From contig NC_045449.1 of assembly GCF_002776525.5 (NCBI RefSeq), positions 3,621,965 to 3,685,964 on the forward strand: DNA of 64,000 nucleotides, written 5' to 3'. The position numbers and the translations under genes were made by a program. The stretch's first letter is position 1, and each line of letters begins with the position of its first letter. Of the stretch, positions 11,437-22,758 are shown piece by piece. This stretch comes from Piliocolobus tephrosceles. Its lineage: Eukaryota > Chordata > Mammalia > Primates > Cercopithecidae. The notes under the pieces were generated by a model. That model was not told the origin of the DNA, did no database searches, and saw only the letters and a program-made list of their open reading frames with translations.

Positions 11437-11980
11437 TTCTTTTTTTTTTTTTCGAGACAGAGTCTCGCTCTGNNNNNNNNNNNNNNNNNNNNNNNNNNNN
11501 NNNNNNNNNNNNNNNNNNNNNNNNNNNNNNNNNNNNNNNNNNNNNNNNNNNNNNNNNNNNNNNNNNNNNNNNNNNNNNNNNNNNNNNNNNNNNNNNNNNN
11601 NNNNNNNNNNNNNNNNNNNNNNNNNNNNNNNNNNNNNNNNNNNNNNNNNNNNNNNNNNNNNNNNNNNNNNNNNNNNNNNNNNNNNNNNNNNNNNNNNNNN
11701 NNNNNNNNNNNNNNNNNNNNNNNNNNNNNNNNNNNNNNNNNNNNNNNNNNNNNNNNNNNNNNNNNNNNNNNNNNNNNNNNNNNNNNNNNNNNNNNNNNNN
11801 NNNNNNNNNNNNNNNNNNNNNNNNNNNNNNNNNNNNNNNNNNNNNNNNNNNNNNNNNNNNNNNNNNNNNNNNGGGTTTCACCATGTTAGCCAGGATGGTC
11901 TCAATCTCCTGACCTCGTGATCCGCCCGCCTTGGCCTCCCAAAGTGCTGGGATTATAGGCATGAGCCACTGTGCCCAGCC
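11437..11980 (-). mobile_element. Alu interrupted by assembly gap
   Basis: Poly-T and 'cgagacagagtctcgctctg' at 11437-11472, then N, then 'gggtttcaccatg' to 'gtgcccagcc'. Flanked by 'gttatgaattttct' copies. Confidence 0.85.
11473..11872. other. Assembly gap, 400 N
   Basis: The flanks are the two ends of a single minus-strand Alu, missing about 150-200 bp if the element is simple, so 400 is probably a nominal gap size. Confidence 0.95.
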
Positions 11981-11998
11981 ACTTGTTATGAATTTTCT

Positions 11999-12288
11999 TT
12001 TTCTTTTGAAATGGACTCTCGCTCTGTCCCCCAGGCTGGAGTGCAGTGGCCGGATCTCAGCTCACTGCAAGCTCCGCCTCCCGGGTTCCTGTCATTCTCC
12101 TGCCTCAGCCTCCCGAGTAGCTGGGACCACAGGCGCCCGCCACCTCGCCCGGCTAGTTTTTTGTATTTTTTAGTAGAGACGGGGTTTCACTGGGTTAGTC
12201 AGGATGGTCTCGATCTCCTGACCTTGTGATCCGCCCATCTCAGCCTCCCAAAGTGCTGGGATTACAGGCTTGAGCCACCGTGCCCGGC
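11999..12288 (-). mobile_element. AluY, Old World monkey type
   Basis: 'cagtggccggatctcagctcactgcaagctccgcc' is the OWM AluY right arm. Flanked by the third copy of 'gttatgaattttct'. Confidence 0.94.
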
Positions 12289-12469
12289 AGTTATGAATTT
12301 TCTATAAACCGCTACTCTCAGTTGTAAAATACCCTAATCAATAGTGCATAAGAAGTCAGACAAAGCTATACATCTGTAGAGAATCAGATGGTTCCCCAAG
12401 CAGATAACACCTGGCACAGTACCAAGAGGGCATTTCCCTTTTTCCTATTCCAAAGCCTGGATATATATA

Positions 12470-12760
12470 TATTTTTTTTTTTTTAGCTGGAGTCTCACTT
12501 TGTTGCCCAGGCTGGAGTGCAGTGGCACGATCTTGGCTCCCCGCAGCCTCCGCCTCCCGGGTTTTAAGCAACTCTCTGCCTCAGACTCCTGAGTAGCTGG
12601 GATTACAGGCACGTGCTACCATGCCAGGCAACGCTGTATTTTTAGTAGAGACGGGTTTTCACCATCTTGGCCAGGCTGGTCTCGAACTGCTGACCTCGTG
12701 ATCCACCTGCCTCAGCCCCCCAAAGTGCTGGGATTACAGGCCTGAGCCACCACGCCCGGA
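12470..12760 (-). mobile_element. Alu
   Basis: Poly-T, 'ctggagtctcactttgttgcc', to 'gagccaccacgcccgg'. Confidence 0.94.
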
Positions 12761-13354
12761 AATAATTTTTAATTAACAGAAAATCAGGAGAACAGGACAT
12801 TGGGACAGACCAGAGAGCGAGTTTTAAGAAGGGAGTGAGCAAGTGTCATGTTCAGCCATAAGTTCACAATGGAACCTGGTTTGGGTCTAGAGGTTTGTTG
12901 GCCATTGGTGACTTTGAGGAGAGCAGAGTCCATGAAGGGGAAGGTGCATTAGTGGGGAGATTTGAGGCAGTATACACAACTCTCAGGAGAAGTTTATGAA
13001 GGGTAGGCTAGAGGGCAGGGAGGATATTAACAGGATCTTCTAAAAGGTTCCTTTTCTGTGATTTCTTTCATTGAAATTGGTCACTCTGGCCAGGCGTGGT
13101 GGCTGACGCCTGGAATCCCAGCACTTTGGGAGGCCAAGGTGGGAGGATCACGAGGTCAGGAGACCGAGACCACGGTGAAACCCTGTCTGTACTAAAAGTA
13201 CAAAAAATTAGCCAGGCGAGGTGTCACGCACCTGTAGTCCCAGCTACTTGGGAGGCTGAGGCAGGAGAATGGTGTGAACCCAGGAGGCGGAGCTTGCAGT
13301 GAGCTGAGATGACGCCACTGCACTGCAGCCTGGGTGACACAGCGAGACTCCATC

Positions 13355-13742
<388 letters not shown>

Positions 13743-13756
13743 ATTGGTCACGCCCT

Positions 13757-14074
13757 CTTTTATTTATTTATTTATTTATTTATTCATTCATTGAGACAGA
13801 GTGTCACTCTGTCACCCAGGCTGGAGTGCAATGGCGTGATCTCAACTCACTGAAACTTCTGACTCCCAGGTTCAAGCGAGTCTCCTGCCTCAGCCTCCTG
13901 AGCAGCTGGGATTACAGGCATGTGCCACCACAGCCAGCTAATTTTTGTATTTTTAGTAGAGATGGGGTTTCACCATGTTGCCCAGGCTGGTCTTGAACTC
14001 CTGGGCTCAAGAAGTCTTCCTGCCTTGGACTCCCAAAGTGCTGGGATTATAGCTGTGAACCACCACGCCTAGCC
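13757..14074 (-). mobile_element. Alu with (TTTA)n tail
   Basis: (TTTA)n at about 13760-13783, then 'gagacagagtgtcactctgtc' to 'accacgcctagcc'. Confidence 0.93.
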
Positions 14075-14277
14075 ATCTCCCTCTGCTTATTCCTTTCCTC
14101 TCTTACCCAGTAAGGAGGGGAATAAAAATAATGGAATCCTCCTTCTCCTGGAGGGGGCACAGGGAAAAGCCATGGAAAGGTAATGTGAGCTCCTCAGGTG
14201 AAATCAGATGCTCCCTGAGGGCTGGTAACCTGGTGCACTGGCCTGAGCTGATGCCCCACTGATTGAAGCAGAGATGT

Positions 14278-14578
14278 TCTTTTTATTATTATTATTGAGA
14301 CAGAGTCTTGCTGTGTCGCCCAAGCTGGAGTACAGCGGCGCGATCTCGGCTCACTGCAAGCTCCGCCTCCCGGGTTCACGCCATTCTCCTGCCTCAGCCT
14401 CCTGAGTAGCTGGGACTACAGGCGCCCGCCACCTCACCCAGCTAATTTTTTTGTATTTTTAGTGGAGACGGGGTTTCACTGTGTTAACCAGGGTGGCCTC
14501 GATCTCCTGACCTCGTGATCCTCCCGCCTCGGCCTCCCAAAGTGCTGGGATTACAGGCGTGAGCCACCACGCCCGGCC
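14278..14578 (-). mobile_element. AluY
   Basis: (TTA)n then 'gagacagagtcttgctgtg' to 'cacgcccggcc'; target duplication 'gatgttcttt'. Confidence 0.95.
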
Positions 14579-14785
14579 CGGGATGTTCTTTAGTGCAGTT
14601 TGAAGTTGGGTGCCCGTGACCCCCACGCCTCACAGTCCTTAGTTCACGGCTGTCCTTGGAACATGTGCAGGTCAGTCATTGAGGAAAAGTTTCCGTGGTT
14701 GAAGAAAAGATCCTGAGGCAGCTGACCCTGCTGGGGGCACTGTATCTATGTGCCCCATCCACTGCATAGCTAAATTCTTGTTTGT

Positions 14786-15091
14786 TTGTTTTTTTCGTTT
14801 TTCTTTTGAGGTGGAATCTCTCTGCCACCCAGGATGGAGTGCAGTGGTACGATCTCAGCTCACTGCAAAGCTCCACCTCCCGGGTTCAAGCAATCTTCCT
14901 GCCTCAGCCTCCAGGGTAGCTGGGATTACAGGCACCTGCCACCACACTGGGCTAATTTATTTGTATTTTTAGTAGAGACGGGGTTTCACCATGTTGACCA
15001 GGCTGGTCTTGAACTCCTGACCTCAGGTGATCCACTTGCCTCAGCCTCTGAAAGTGCTGGGATTATAGGCGTGAGCCACCGTGCCTGGCCA
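14786..15091 (-). mobile_element. Alu
   Basis: Target duplication 'atagctaaattcttg' (one mismatch) brackets the element. Confidence 0.95.
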
Positions 15092-15174
15092 TAGTTAAAT
15101 TCTTGCAAGGACCGTCTTCCCTCACTTTCTCCATTCTCCCTCTCTCCATCTCCCTCACTTTCTTCCCCCCACCC

Positions 15175-15456
15175 CCAAGACAGAGTCTTGCTCTGTTGCC
15201 CAGGCTGGAGTACAGTGGTGTGATCTCAGCTTACTACAACCTCCACCTCCCGGGTTCAAGCGATTCTCCTGCCTCAGCCTCCCACGTAGCTGGGATTATA
15301 GGCACCGCCGCCAGGCCTGGCTAATTTTTGTATTTTTAGTAGACATGGAGTTTCACCATGTTGGCCAGGCTGGTCTCGAACTCCTGACCTCATGATCCAC
15401 CCGCCTCAGCCTCCCAAAGTGCTGGGATTATAGGCATGATCCACTGTGCCCGGCCA
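15175..15456 (-). mobile_element. Alu
   Basis: 'aagacagagtcttgctctg' to 'ctgtgcccggcc'; target duplication about 'tctccctcactttct'. Confidence 0.93.
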
Positions 15457-15548
15457 TGTCTCTCACTTTCTAGACCTTCCCCTCACCTCCCTTGAGCACT
15501 TGGCATCATGGACGCTGAGGGCCACTCCCAGTTCCTGAAACCACACAG

Positions 15549-15586
15549 GCTCTGCTGTGATCATGCCGCTCTGCTGTGATCATGCC
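15549..15586 (+). repeat. 19-bp tandem duplication
   Basis: 'gctctgctgtgatcatgcc' occurs twice back to back. Confidence 0.85.
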
Positions 15587-15589
15587 ACT

Positions 15590-15850
15590 CTTGGTTTTCT
15601 TTTTTCTCCACCACTTCTGCCCTAGGGCCTTTGCAGGTTCTTCCAACTTCCGCAACAGTGGCATTCTGCCAGGGCTCAATTCTGGGCCCCTTTCTTCGCA
15701 CTGCCTCGGCTAGCTCATCACACGCATGGCTTCCAACTCCACGGCTGTCCACTTGCTGAGGGCCCCTGTGTCTCCATTTCCAGTTCTCGCCTCTCCCTTG
15801 AGCTCCAGATCCGCATGTCCAACTGCCTCCTGGACGTCTTCCTTTGAATG
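15590..15850 (+). mobile_element. Possible L2 fragment
   Basis: 'ctccagatccgcatgtccaactgcctcctggacgtcttc' resembles the L2 3' region. Divergent, so the call is tentative. Confidence 0.45.
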
Positions 15851-15920
15851 TAGCAAGGCGGGTCCGTTCCTGTGTTCCCTCACTCTCTGATCAGCACCAC
15901 AGTCGATCCCAGTGGGCATG

Positions 15921-16075
15921 GCTGGAAGCTTGGGGGGGCCCCCCAACCCCTTCCTCTCCCACCTGCATGGCCAGCCCATGCATGGTCTTGTCACTCTGGC
16001 CTCCCGCATATCCCTCATGTCCATCTGCTTTTTTTCATCCTGGCCACATCCTACTAGCATCCCTTGAGTGGACAC
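15921..16075 (+). repeat. Duplicated intergenic segment, copy A
   Basis: From 'ctggaagcttggggg' to 'cccttgagtggacac'. About 95% identical by eye to 19898-20050 in the same orientation. Not an Alu; origin not recognised. Confidence 0.85.
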
Positions 16076-16164
16076 TGCCACGGCCTCCTCACTGCTCTGT
16101 TTTTCTGGTTCTTCTACTCCCATCCTTCTACACTGTAGCCAGAGAAATATTTATTGTTGTTGTT

Positions 16165-16503
16165 GTTGTTTGAGACAGGTTCTTGCTCTGTTGCCCAGGT
16201 TGGAGTGCAATGGTGCCATCTTGGCTCCCTCAGCCTCGACCTCCTGAGCTCAAGCGATCTTCCTGCCTCAGCCTCCTATGTAGCTGGGACCACAGGTCTG
16301 TACCACCACATCCAGCTAGTTTTTGTTTTTTGTAAAGATGGGGTCTCAGTTTGTTGCCCAGGCCGGTCTTGAATTCCTGGGCTCAAGAGAGCCACCTGTC
16401 TTGGCCTCCCAAAGTGCTGGGATGACAAGCATGAGCCACCACATCTGAATTAGAAGCGTGAGCCACCGCACCCGGCTGACAAACATGAGCCACGGTGCCT
16501 GGC
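16165..16503 (-). mobile_element. Old Alu with repeated head
   Basis: (TTG)n tail, 'gagacaggttcttgctctg', AluJ-like. The head motif 'gagccacc...' recurs three times at 16428-16503. Confidence 0.88.
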
Positions 16504-16519
16504 CTCAGTGATGAGTCTT

Positions 16520-16790
16520 TTCAGCACACATGCTGCAGCCCCTGTCTCCTCTCCAGCTTCATCTCTCACGACTCTCTCCTCACTCCCAGCATCACTTCAG
16601 TTCTTGGAAAGCACCAGGCTCCCTCCTCCCACAGGCCCTTGCACAAGCCAGGCTCCCTGCTCAGAGCTTTCTTCTCCCTCCTTCACTTGGTCTAGTGAGT
16701 TCTGTCTCAACTTCAGGTCACAGCTGGAACTTTCCTTGCTCTGGAAAGCCTTCCTAACTACTCTCAGAGAGCTACTCACCACAAGCCTTT
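16520..16790 (+). mobile_element. L2-like fragment
   Basis: 'cccttgcacaagccaggctccctgctcagagctttcttc' and 'ctggaaagccttcctaac' follow the order of the L2 3' region. Confidence 0.5.
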
Positions 16791-16956
16791 CCTATAAAGT
16801 GCCCATCACTTCAAAATCATCCAAGCACCTGCATGGCAACTTGATGCATGTCTGTCTGCTGAAGCAGAATGTGAGAACCATGAGCGCAGCAACAGTGATG
16901 GTTTGGCTTAGTGTCTAACTCAGAGCCTGGTTACAGAAGGCCTGGGACAAAGATTG

Positions 16957-16982
16957 AAGGATGGATGGATGGATGGATGATA
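16957..16982 (+). repeat. (GGAT)n short microsatellite
   Basis: Five to six GGAT units. Confidence 0.85.
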
Positions 16983-17106
16983 GACAGATGGACGTATCAA
17001 AAGGAAACGAGACTTTTGCCCATACTAGATTTAGTAACACAGAGCCCCAGAGCTACCACCTCCCTTTACCAAATTCTAGACCAGGGCTATTCATGTCAAC
17101 CCCTGC

Positions 17107-17398
17107 TGTCGGTGGCTCATGCCTGTAATCCCAGAGCTTTGGGAGGCCAAGGCAGGCGGATCACAAGGTCAGGAGTTCGAGACCAGCCTGGCCAACATGG
17201 TGAAACCCCGTCTCTACTAAAAATACAAAAAATTAGCTAGGCGTGGTGATGGGCACCTGTAATCCCAGCTACTTGGGAGCCTGAGGCAGGAGAATCACTG
17301 AACCTGGGAGACAGAGGTTGCAGTGAGCCAAGACTGCACCACTGCACTCCAGCCTGGGTAACAGAACGAGACTCCGTCTCAAAAAAAAAAAAAAAAAA
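17107..17398 (+). mobile_element. Alu (head slightly truncated)
   Basis: Begins 'ctgtcggtggctcatgcc' and ends in A18. Confidence 0.93.
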
Positions 17399-17579
17399 TT
17401 CACCTGGGAAGCTGAAAAGGTTACATACTGTATGATTCCAACAATATGACATTCTGGAAAAGGCAAATCTATGGAGAAAGTAGACAGTAAAAAGGTGAGT
17501 CATTATTAAAGTCGTTATATGAAGAAGGGAGGGGGAGAGATGAATAGGTAAAGGACAGGATTTTTAGGGCAGCAAAACT

Positions 17580-17874
17580 ATTTTTTTTTTTTTGAGACGG
17601 AGTCTCGCTCTGTTGCCCAGGCTGGAGTGCAGTGGCTGGATCTCAGCTCACTGCAAGCTCCGCCTCCCAGGTTTACGCCATTCTCCTGCCTCAGCCTCCC
17701 GAGGAGCTGGGACTACAGGCGCCCGCCACCTTGCCCGGCTAGTTTTTCGTATTTTTTAGTAGAGACGGGGTTTCACCGTGTTAGCCAGGATGGTCTCGAT
17801 CTCCTGACCTCGTGATCCACCCGTCTCGGCCTCCCAAAGTGCTGGGATTACAGGCTTGAGCCACTGCGCCCGGC
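17580..17874 (-). mobile_element. AluY, Old World monkey type
   Basis: 'cagtggctggatctcagctcactgcaagctcc' right arm. Abuts the next Alu, and the pair shares one target duplication, 'cagcaaaactatt'. Confidence 0.95.
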
Positions 17875-18168
17875 CTTTTTTTTTTTTTTGAGATGGAGTC
17901 TCACACTGTCACCCAGGCCTGGAGTGCAGTGGCGCGATCTCGGCTCACTGCAACCTCTGCTTCCCGGGTTCAAGTGATTCTCCTGCCTCAGCCTCCGGAG
18001 TAGCTGGGAATACAAGCACCCATCACCATGCCCGGCTAATTTTTATATTTTTAAGAGCCGGGGTTTCACCATATTGGCCAGGCTGGTCTTGAACTCGTGA
18101 CTTTGTGATCTGCCTGCCTGGGCCTCCCAAAGTGCTGGGATTATAGGCGTGAGCCACCACACCTGGCC
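17875..18168 (-). mobile_element. Alu
   Basis: Poly-T then 'gagatggagtctcacactgtc' to 'ccacacctggcc'. The younger AluY at 17580 sits in its A-tail. Confidence 0.95.
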
Positions 18169-18298
18169 ACAGCAAAACTATTCTATGTGACACTGTAATG
18201 GTGAATACATGTCATTATACATTTGTTAAAACCCATAGAATAGCGCAACTCAGTGAGTCCTAATGTAATCTGTGGACTTTGGTTAATAATAATGTATC

Positions 18299-18581
18299 AA
18301 TCCCAGCACTTTGGGAGGCCGAGACGGGCGGATCACGAGGTCAGGAGTTCGAGACCATCCTGGCTAACACGGTGAAATCCCCGTCTCTACTAAAAAATAC
18401 AAAAAACTAGCCGGGCAAGGTGGCGGGCGCCTGTAGTCCCAGCTACTCCGGAGGCTGAGGCAGGAGAATGGCGTGAACCCGGGAGGCGGAGCTTGCAGTG
18501 AGCTGAGATCTCCGGCCACTGCACTCCAGCCTGAGCGACAGAAGGGAGCCCCGTTCTAAAAAAAAAAAAAAAAAAAAAATT
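18299..18581 (+). mobile_element. 5'-truncated AluY
   Basis: Begins at 'tcccagcactttggg' without the head, yet has a long target duplication 'taataataatgtatcaa': a 5'-truncated retrotransposition rather than a later deletion. Confidence 0.94.
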
Positions 18582-18732
18582 AATAATAATAATGTATCAA
18601 GATTGGCTCATAAATGGAAGCAAATGTATCCCAATGCAAGATGTTAATAATAAGAGAAATTGGGCAGCGGGAGGTGGCGGTTGAGGGTATATATGGGAAC
18701 TGTCTGTCCTTCCTTCTTTCTTTTATTTTATT

Positions 18733-19028
18733 TCTTTTCTTTTTTTTTCAAAGGGTCTCACTCTGTTGCCCAGGCTGGAGTGCAATGGCGTGATCTTGGC
18801 TCACTGCAACCTCTACCTCCTGGGTTCAAGCAATTCTGCTGCCTCAGCCTCCTGAGTAGCTGGGATTACAGGTACCCGCCACCACGCCTGGCTAATGTTT
18901 GTATTTTTAGTAGAGACGGGGTTTCACCATGTTGGCCAGGCTGGTCTCGAACTCCTAACCTCAAGTGATCCACCCGCCTCGGCCTCCCAAAGTGCTGGGA
19001 TTACAGGCGTGAGCCACCACTCCCAGCC
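18733..19028 (-). mobile_element. Alu
   Basis: 'tttttcaaagggtctcactctg' to 'accactcccagcc'. Confidence 0.94.
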
Positions 19029-19499
19029 CTGTCTGTATCTTCTGCTCAATTTTTCTACAAACCTAAAACTGCTACAACAATTTTTTAAATATAAAATATA
19101 TATATTTTTAAAATCCTGACACCCAGACTACATCCTTGACCATTTGAACCAGGTGGGACCTAGGCATGAGGATTTTTAAAAAGCTCCCTTGGAGATTCTA
19201 GAACTGCCCCTTCGAACTGAATGGGGAGTTGGGGTTGGGGTGGAGGGAGCAGGCCGACTGCGGTGGGGAGCCCTTTCTTAGCTTTGGGGTGTGTTTCGCA
19301 GGGAGGTAGATGGATATTGGCACAGATTACCTTAAAGAAGCTGGAGCGCCTGAGGGCACAGAGAATCTCGTCCCTGTGAACGCTCCAGTGCCTTAGGCGG
19401 ACCGAGTGAGAAGTTTAGCAGGTGCCCTCCTGTGCTACAATTCTGCATGGATCTGGTGACCATTTTGATGAACCCACCGAGGGATTTTTCCAGCTGCTG

Positions 19500-19850
19500 A
19501 ATAGACCGTGGAGGGCGGAGTCAACCTTGACAAGCAGAGGCAGGGATCGAGAGCCGGCAGTGTCCTGCAGGAATGGGCGGGCCTGAAGAGCAGTGGGAGC
19601 AAGGCAAGAGGGTGGGACAGGAGTGGGGAGGGCATCCAGAGGGGCTGGCGGGGCCTTGAGCACCAGGCCGAGCACCATGGGGACCATGGCAGGGTTCTGA
19701 GAGGGGCATGGTCAGGTGGGTGCTCAGAAAGATCACTCGGGCAGCCAGGGAGGGCATGGACCAGAGGGCCAAGGACCAAGGCTAGGAGACCAGTAAGGAG
19801 GCGAGAGATGGAGAGGGCTGCATGTGAGGGGCTCCAGTGGTAGGGAAGAA
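19500..19850 (-). mobile_element. L2-like fragment, reverse
   Basis: 'agatcactcgggcagcc', 'gagaccagtaaggaggcgagagatgg' resemble reverse L2. Tentative. 19030-19500 shows nothing recognisable. Confidence 0.5.
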
Positions 19851-19897
19851 ATGAGAACAAGATGGGCTTACTGGTCTTGGTGTCTGGGGGGCTTCTG

Positions 19898-20050
19898 CCT
19901 GGAAGCTTGGGGGACCCCCGACCCCTTCCTCTCCCACCTGCACGGCCAGCCCATGCATGGTCTTGTCACTCTGGCCTCCCGCATATCCCTCAAGTCCGTC
20001 TGCTTCTTTTCATCCTGGCCACATCCTACTAGCATCCCTTGAGCGGACAC
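19898..20050 (+). repeat. Duplicated intergenic segment, copy B
   Basis: Second copy of 15921-16075, 4 kb away in direct orientation. Differences are scattered single bases and homopolymer lengths, so this is not a trivial assembly copy. Confidence 0.85.
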
Positions 20051-20365
20051 TTGAGTGTATCAAACCCAAAGAGAGGGTTGTGGGAACCCCAACTCGAAGC
20101 CAGCGGGACAAACTCCAGAGGCTGGACTTGTGACTGGTGTCTGACTGAGGGACTGTCTTGTGGGCTTGTGTCAACCTGTGGGATCTGATACCGTTTCTGA
20201 GTAGACAGTGTGAGAACTGAGTTAGAAGACACCCGGCTGGTGTTTGCTGCAGAAGGGATATGGGGGAGGGGGCAGTCCACACAGTTGGTCTCAGAAGTCT
20301 GCTGTGTTCACTGCTGTGCTGTGAGAGCAGAAGAAAAAGTTTGCATTTTTTGCACTCAAACCCCA

Positions 20366-20672
20366 TGGGAGGTGGGCGTGGTGGCTCACACCTGTAATCC
20401 CAGCACTTTGGGAGGCCGAGGCGGGAGGATCACCTGAGGTCAGGAGTTCAAGACCAGCCTGGCCAACATGGTGAAACTCCGTCTCTACTAAAAATACAAA
20501 AAATTAGCCGGGGCGTGGTGGCGGACGCCTGTAGTCCCAGTTACTCGGGAGGCTGAGGCAGGAGAATTGCTTGAACCCAGGAGGCGGAGCTTGCAGTGAG
20601 CCGAGATCGCGCCACTGCACTCCAGCCTGGGCAACAGAGCAAGTCTCAAAAAAACCCAAACAAACAAACAAT
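20366..20672 (+). mobile_element. Alu
   Basis: 'gaggtgggcgtggtggctcacacc' to an (AAAC)n tail. Confidence 0.94.
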
Positions 20673-20684
20673 ACCCCACGGGAG

Positions 20685-20790
20685 TATTCCCATTATACCA
20701 ATAAGGGAACTGAGGCTCCTCCAATGACTTGCCAAAGGTCACACACTGTTTAAGTAGCAAAGCTTGGATTCAAGCTCAGGCCTGTGTGAC
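20685..20790 (-). mobile_element. MIR fragment
   Basis: 'aagggaactgaggctcc', 'cttgccaaaggtcacacactg', 'ttggattcaagctcagg' are reverse MIR words. 20800-21260 shows nothing further. Confidence 0.7.
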
Positions 20791-21298
20791 CTCAACGACG
20801 ACTCTTTTCATCACTGCCCTGGAGGGCCGTACCATGGGAACAGAGGTGCAGGGTCCTAAAAGTCTGTACCAGTGTCCAAGGCTAAGTGGGGATGGGAGGT
20901 CATTGGGCTGGAGTCACAGGCCCTCTCATGACACCATAGGGACCTCTGCCCCAAGAGAAGCGGCTATGGCTCCTACCTGGACCAGACCTTGGCCTCCCGA
21001 GCCCCTGTGAAACAGGCAGTTCTTCCCAAGGAGTGGCCACGGACCCACCCAGGAGCCTCAGCTGTACCCTGGACGGCAGCCCCGTCACCTCCTGAGCCAG
21101 CCCTTCCCTCTCCCTCCCTCCCCCAAGAGCACCTCTCACCACTGTCCTGCTCAGGGACTTAGGGTGCCTCAGGCGCTTCCAGAAAATTCAACAAAGCCAG
21201 CTGTTCCAGCTGCTGAGAAAGAAAGAACACGTATCCAGATGCAGAAAATGTACACACAAGCCTTTTTTTTTTTTTTTTTTTAAACTCAAGAAAGGGCT

Positions 21299-21304
21299 TT
21301 TATT
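21299..21304 (-). terminator. CAMKK1: CAMKK1 polyadenylation signal AATAAA
   Basis: AATAAA on the minus strand (TTTATT on plus). Just downstream in the transcript direction lies a genomic A19 run (T on plus, 21263-21281), near the expected cleavage point; it could cause internal oligo-dT priming in cDNA data. Confidence 0.75.
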
Positions 21305-22744
21305 GTTTGTAACTCACTTCCTGGGAAGTTAATTTTTAAAACACTCTTATAGAGTTTGCTCATCACTTGTGCTACACTCAGAAACCAACCAGAGCCCTCA
21401 GTGACGGGGTCAGCATCCCAACTGGGCCCACCCCCCAGAGCTTTCCAAGGGTGGGTCTGATCGACGTGGTCACCCCAGACCAGACGCTCAGAGATGCTCA
21501 AGAAACACTTGGGGATCAGTGATTGGCTCTTCACTTGCCTTCCACTAACTCTATAAAAGTGTTCTTAAAAACAGTACCAAGTAACTTCTTAAGCCCTGGG
21601 CCACACTCTGCCTTAGCACAGAGGAGCCGGGGAGAAACGTGGACCCATTGACAACGGGGCACATTCGGCTCCCATAGCCTTAAATAGACGTAGACACTGT
21701 ATTACAGATGCGTGTACCAGTGCAGGACATACGAGTGAGCTGTGTGCAGCAGATGGGCACGCGCATGCATGTGCGCGTGGAGAGGCGACATGCACCCACA
21801 GGCGCGGAGATGCAGCGGGATCTGGGTTTCTCCCCCAGCCAGCCTCCCTTCTCCAAACCAGCCCTCCTCCAACGGGAAACCCACACCTGTGGCCAAAATC
21901 CCTCGTCCATCCACGTTTCCAGGGCAGTGTCCGAGTCCTGTGTGATTTCCCCGTGGGGGTCCACCTCTATGAGCGTTTGGTCAGCAAACGCCAAGCCGGC
22001 CAGCCGGACACTGATCCCAGAGAGAAGGCGAAGGCTGCTTCGGAAGAGTTGTGTCTGCATGTGCTCCAGCACCCCCGCTCTAAGCAGGCTGACTGTCCTC
22101 AAGGTGAGGCAGCTGCCGCAGAGGCCGCCTGCCGGCGTGCACGCCCCTCCAGGTTCTGTGTCTCGTGATCCCTCCAACCTGGACAGTGTATCCTTCATCA
22201 TAGGAATGTGAGTGCAGCTCTTGGGGCCAGATGGCTAGACCAGTGCAGGATGAGAGGCTGGGTTCCAGTTATTTCAGCATGTGCAGGGCCACAGGCCTGT
22301 CGCGTCTGTGGCCCTCAGTCAAAGTCAGCCCTGGTGTCTTCTCCAGCCTCAGCTCTGGGGAACCATCAAGGGAGGGAGCGAGATGGGCAGGGACAATGTG
22401 GTGCTTCCGCTTCAGGCCTCTGCTCAGAGCTTGATTCCGTTCAGCCCACTTTCCAGATAACGCCGAATGTGAAACACAGTCCAGGAAAGTCAGCTCCGTC
22501 CACTTGGCTGCCAAATAATGGTGGGGTGTGCTGGGAACCACTGAAGCTGTAGGAAAGCTCGTGAGATGTTCCCAAGCAGGGCCTCTCCCCCGAACCCCCA
22601 GGTTAAAAACAAAAGTAAAAGACAACAAAAAAGGAATCAGAATTCTCCAACACTGGCCCTCTCCCCAGTGAGGGGTCCGAGCCCGCACACCAGCATTTGA
22701 GTAGACAAGAGCTCTGGTGCCACCACCCCAAGGTGGGCAGGGTA

Positions 22745-22758
22745 CCCCCCCCCCCCCC
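22745..22758 (-). repeat. Poly-G run in CAMKK1 3' UTR
   Basis: Fourteen C on plus, so G14 in the mRNA; can form a G-quadruplex. Confidence 0.85.

Noticed and set aside
11417..11962. 181- and 160-codon frames made mostly of X
   Set aside because: They read through 400 N within an Alu.
12011..12229. Many 60-120-codon frames with words like 'SVAQAGVQWRDLGSLQ' or 'SRDGVSPCWPGWS'
   Set aside because: These are translations of antisense Alu sequence, repeated throughout the window.
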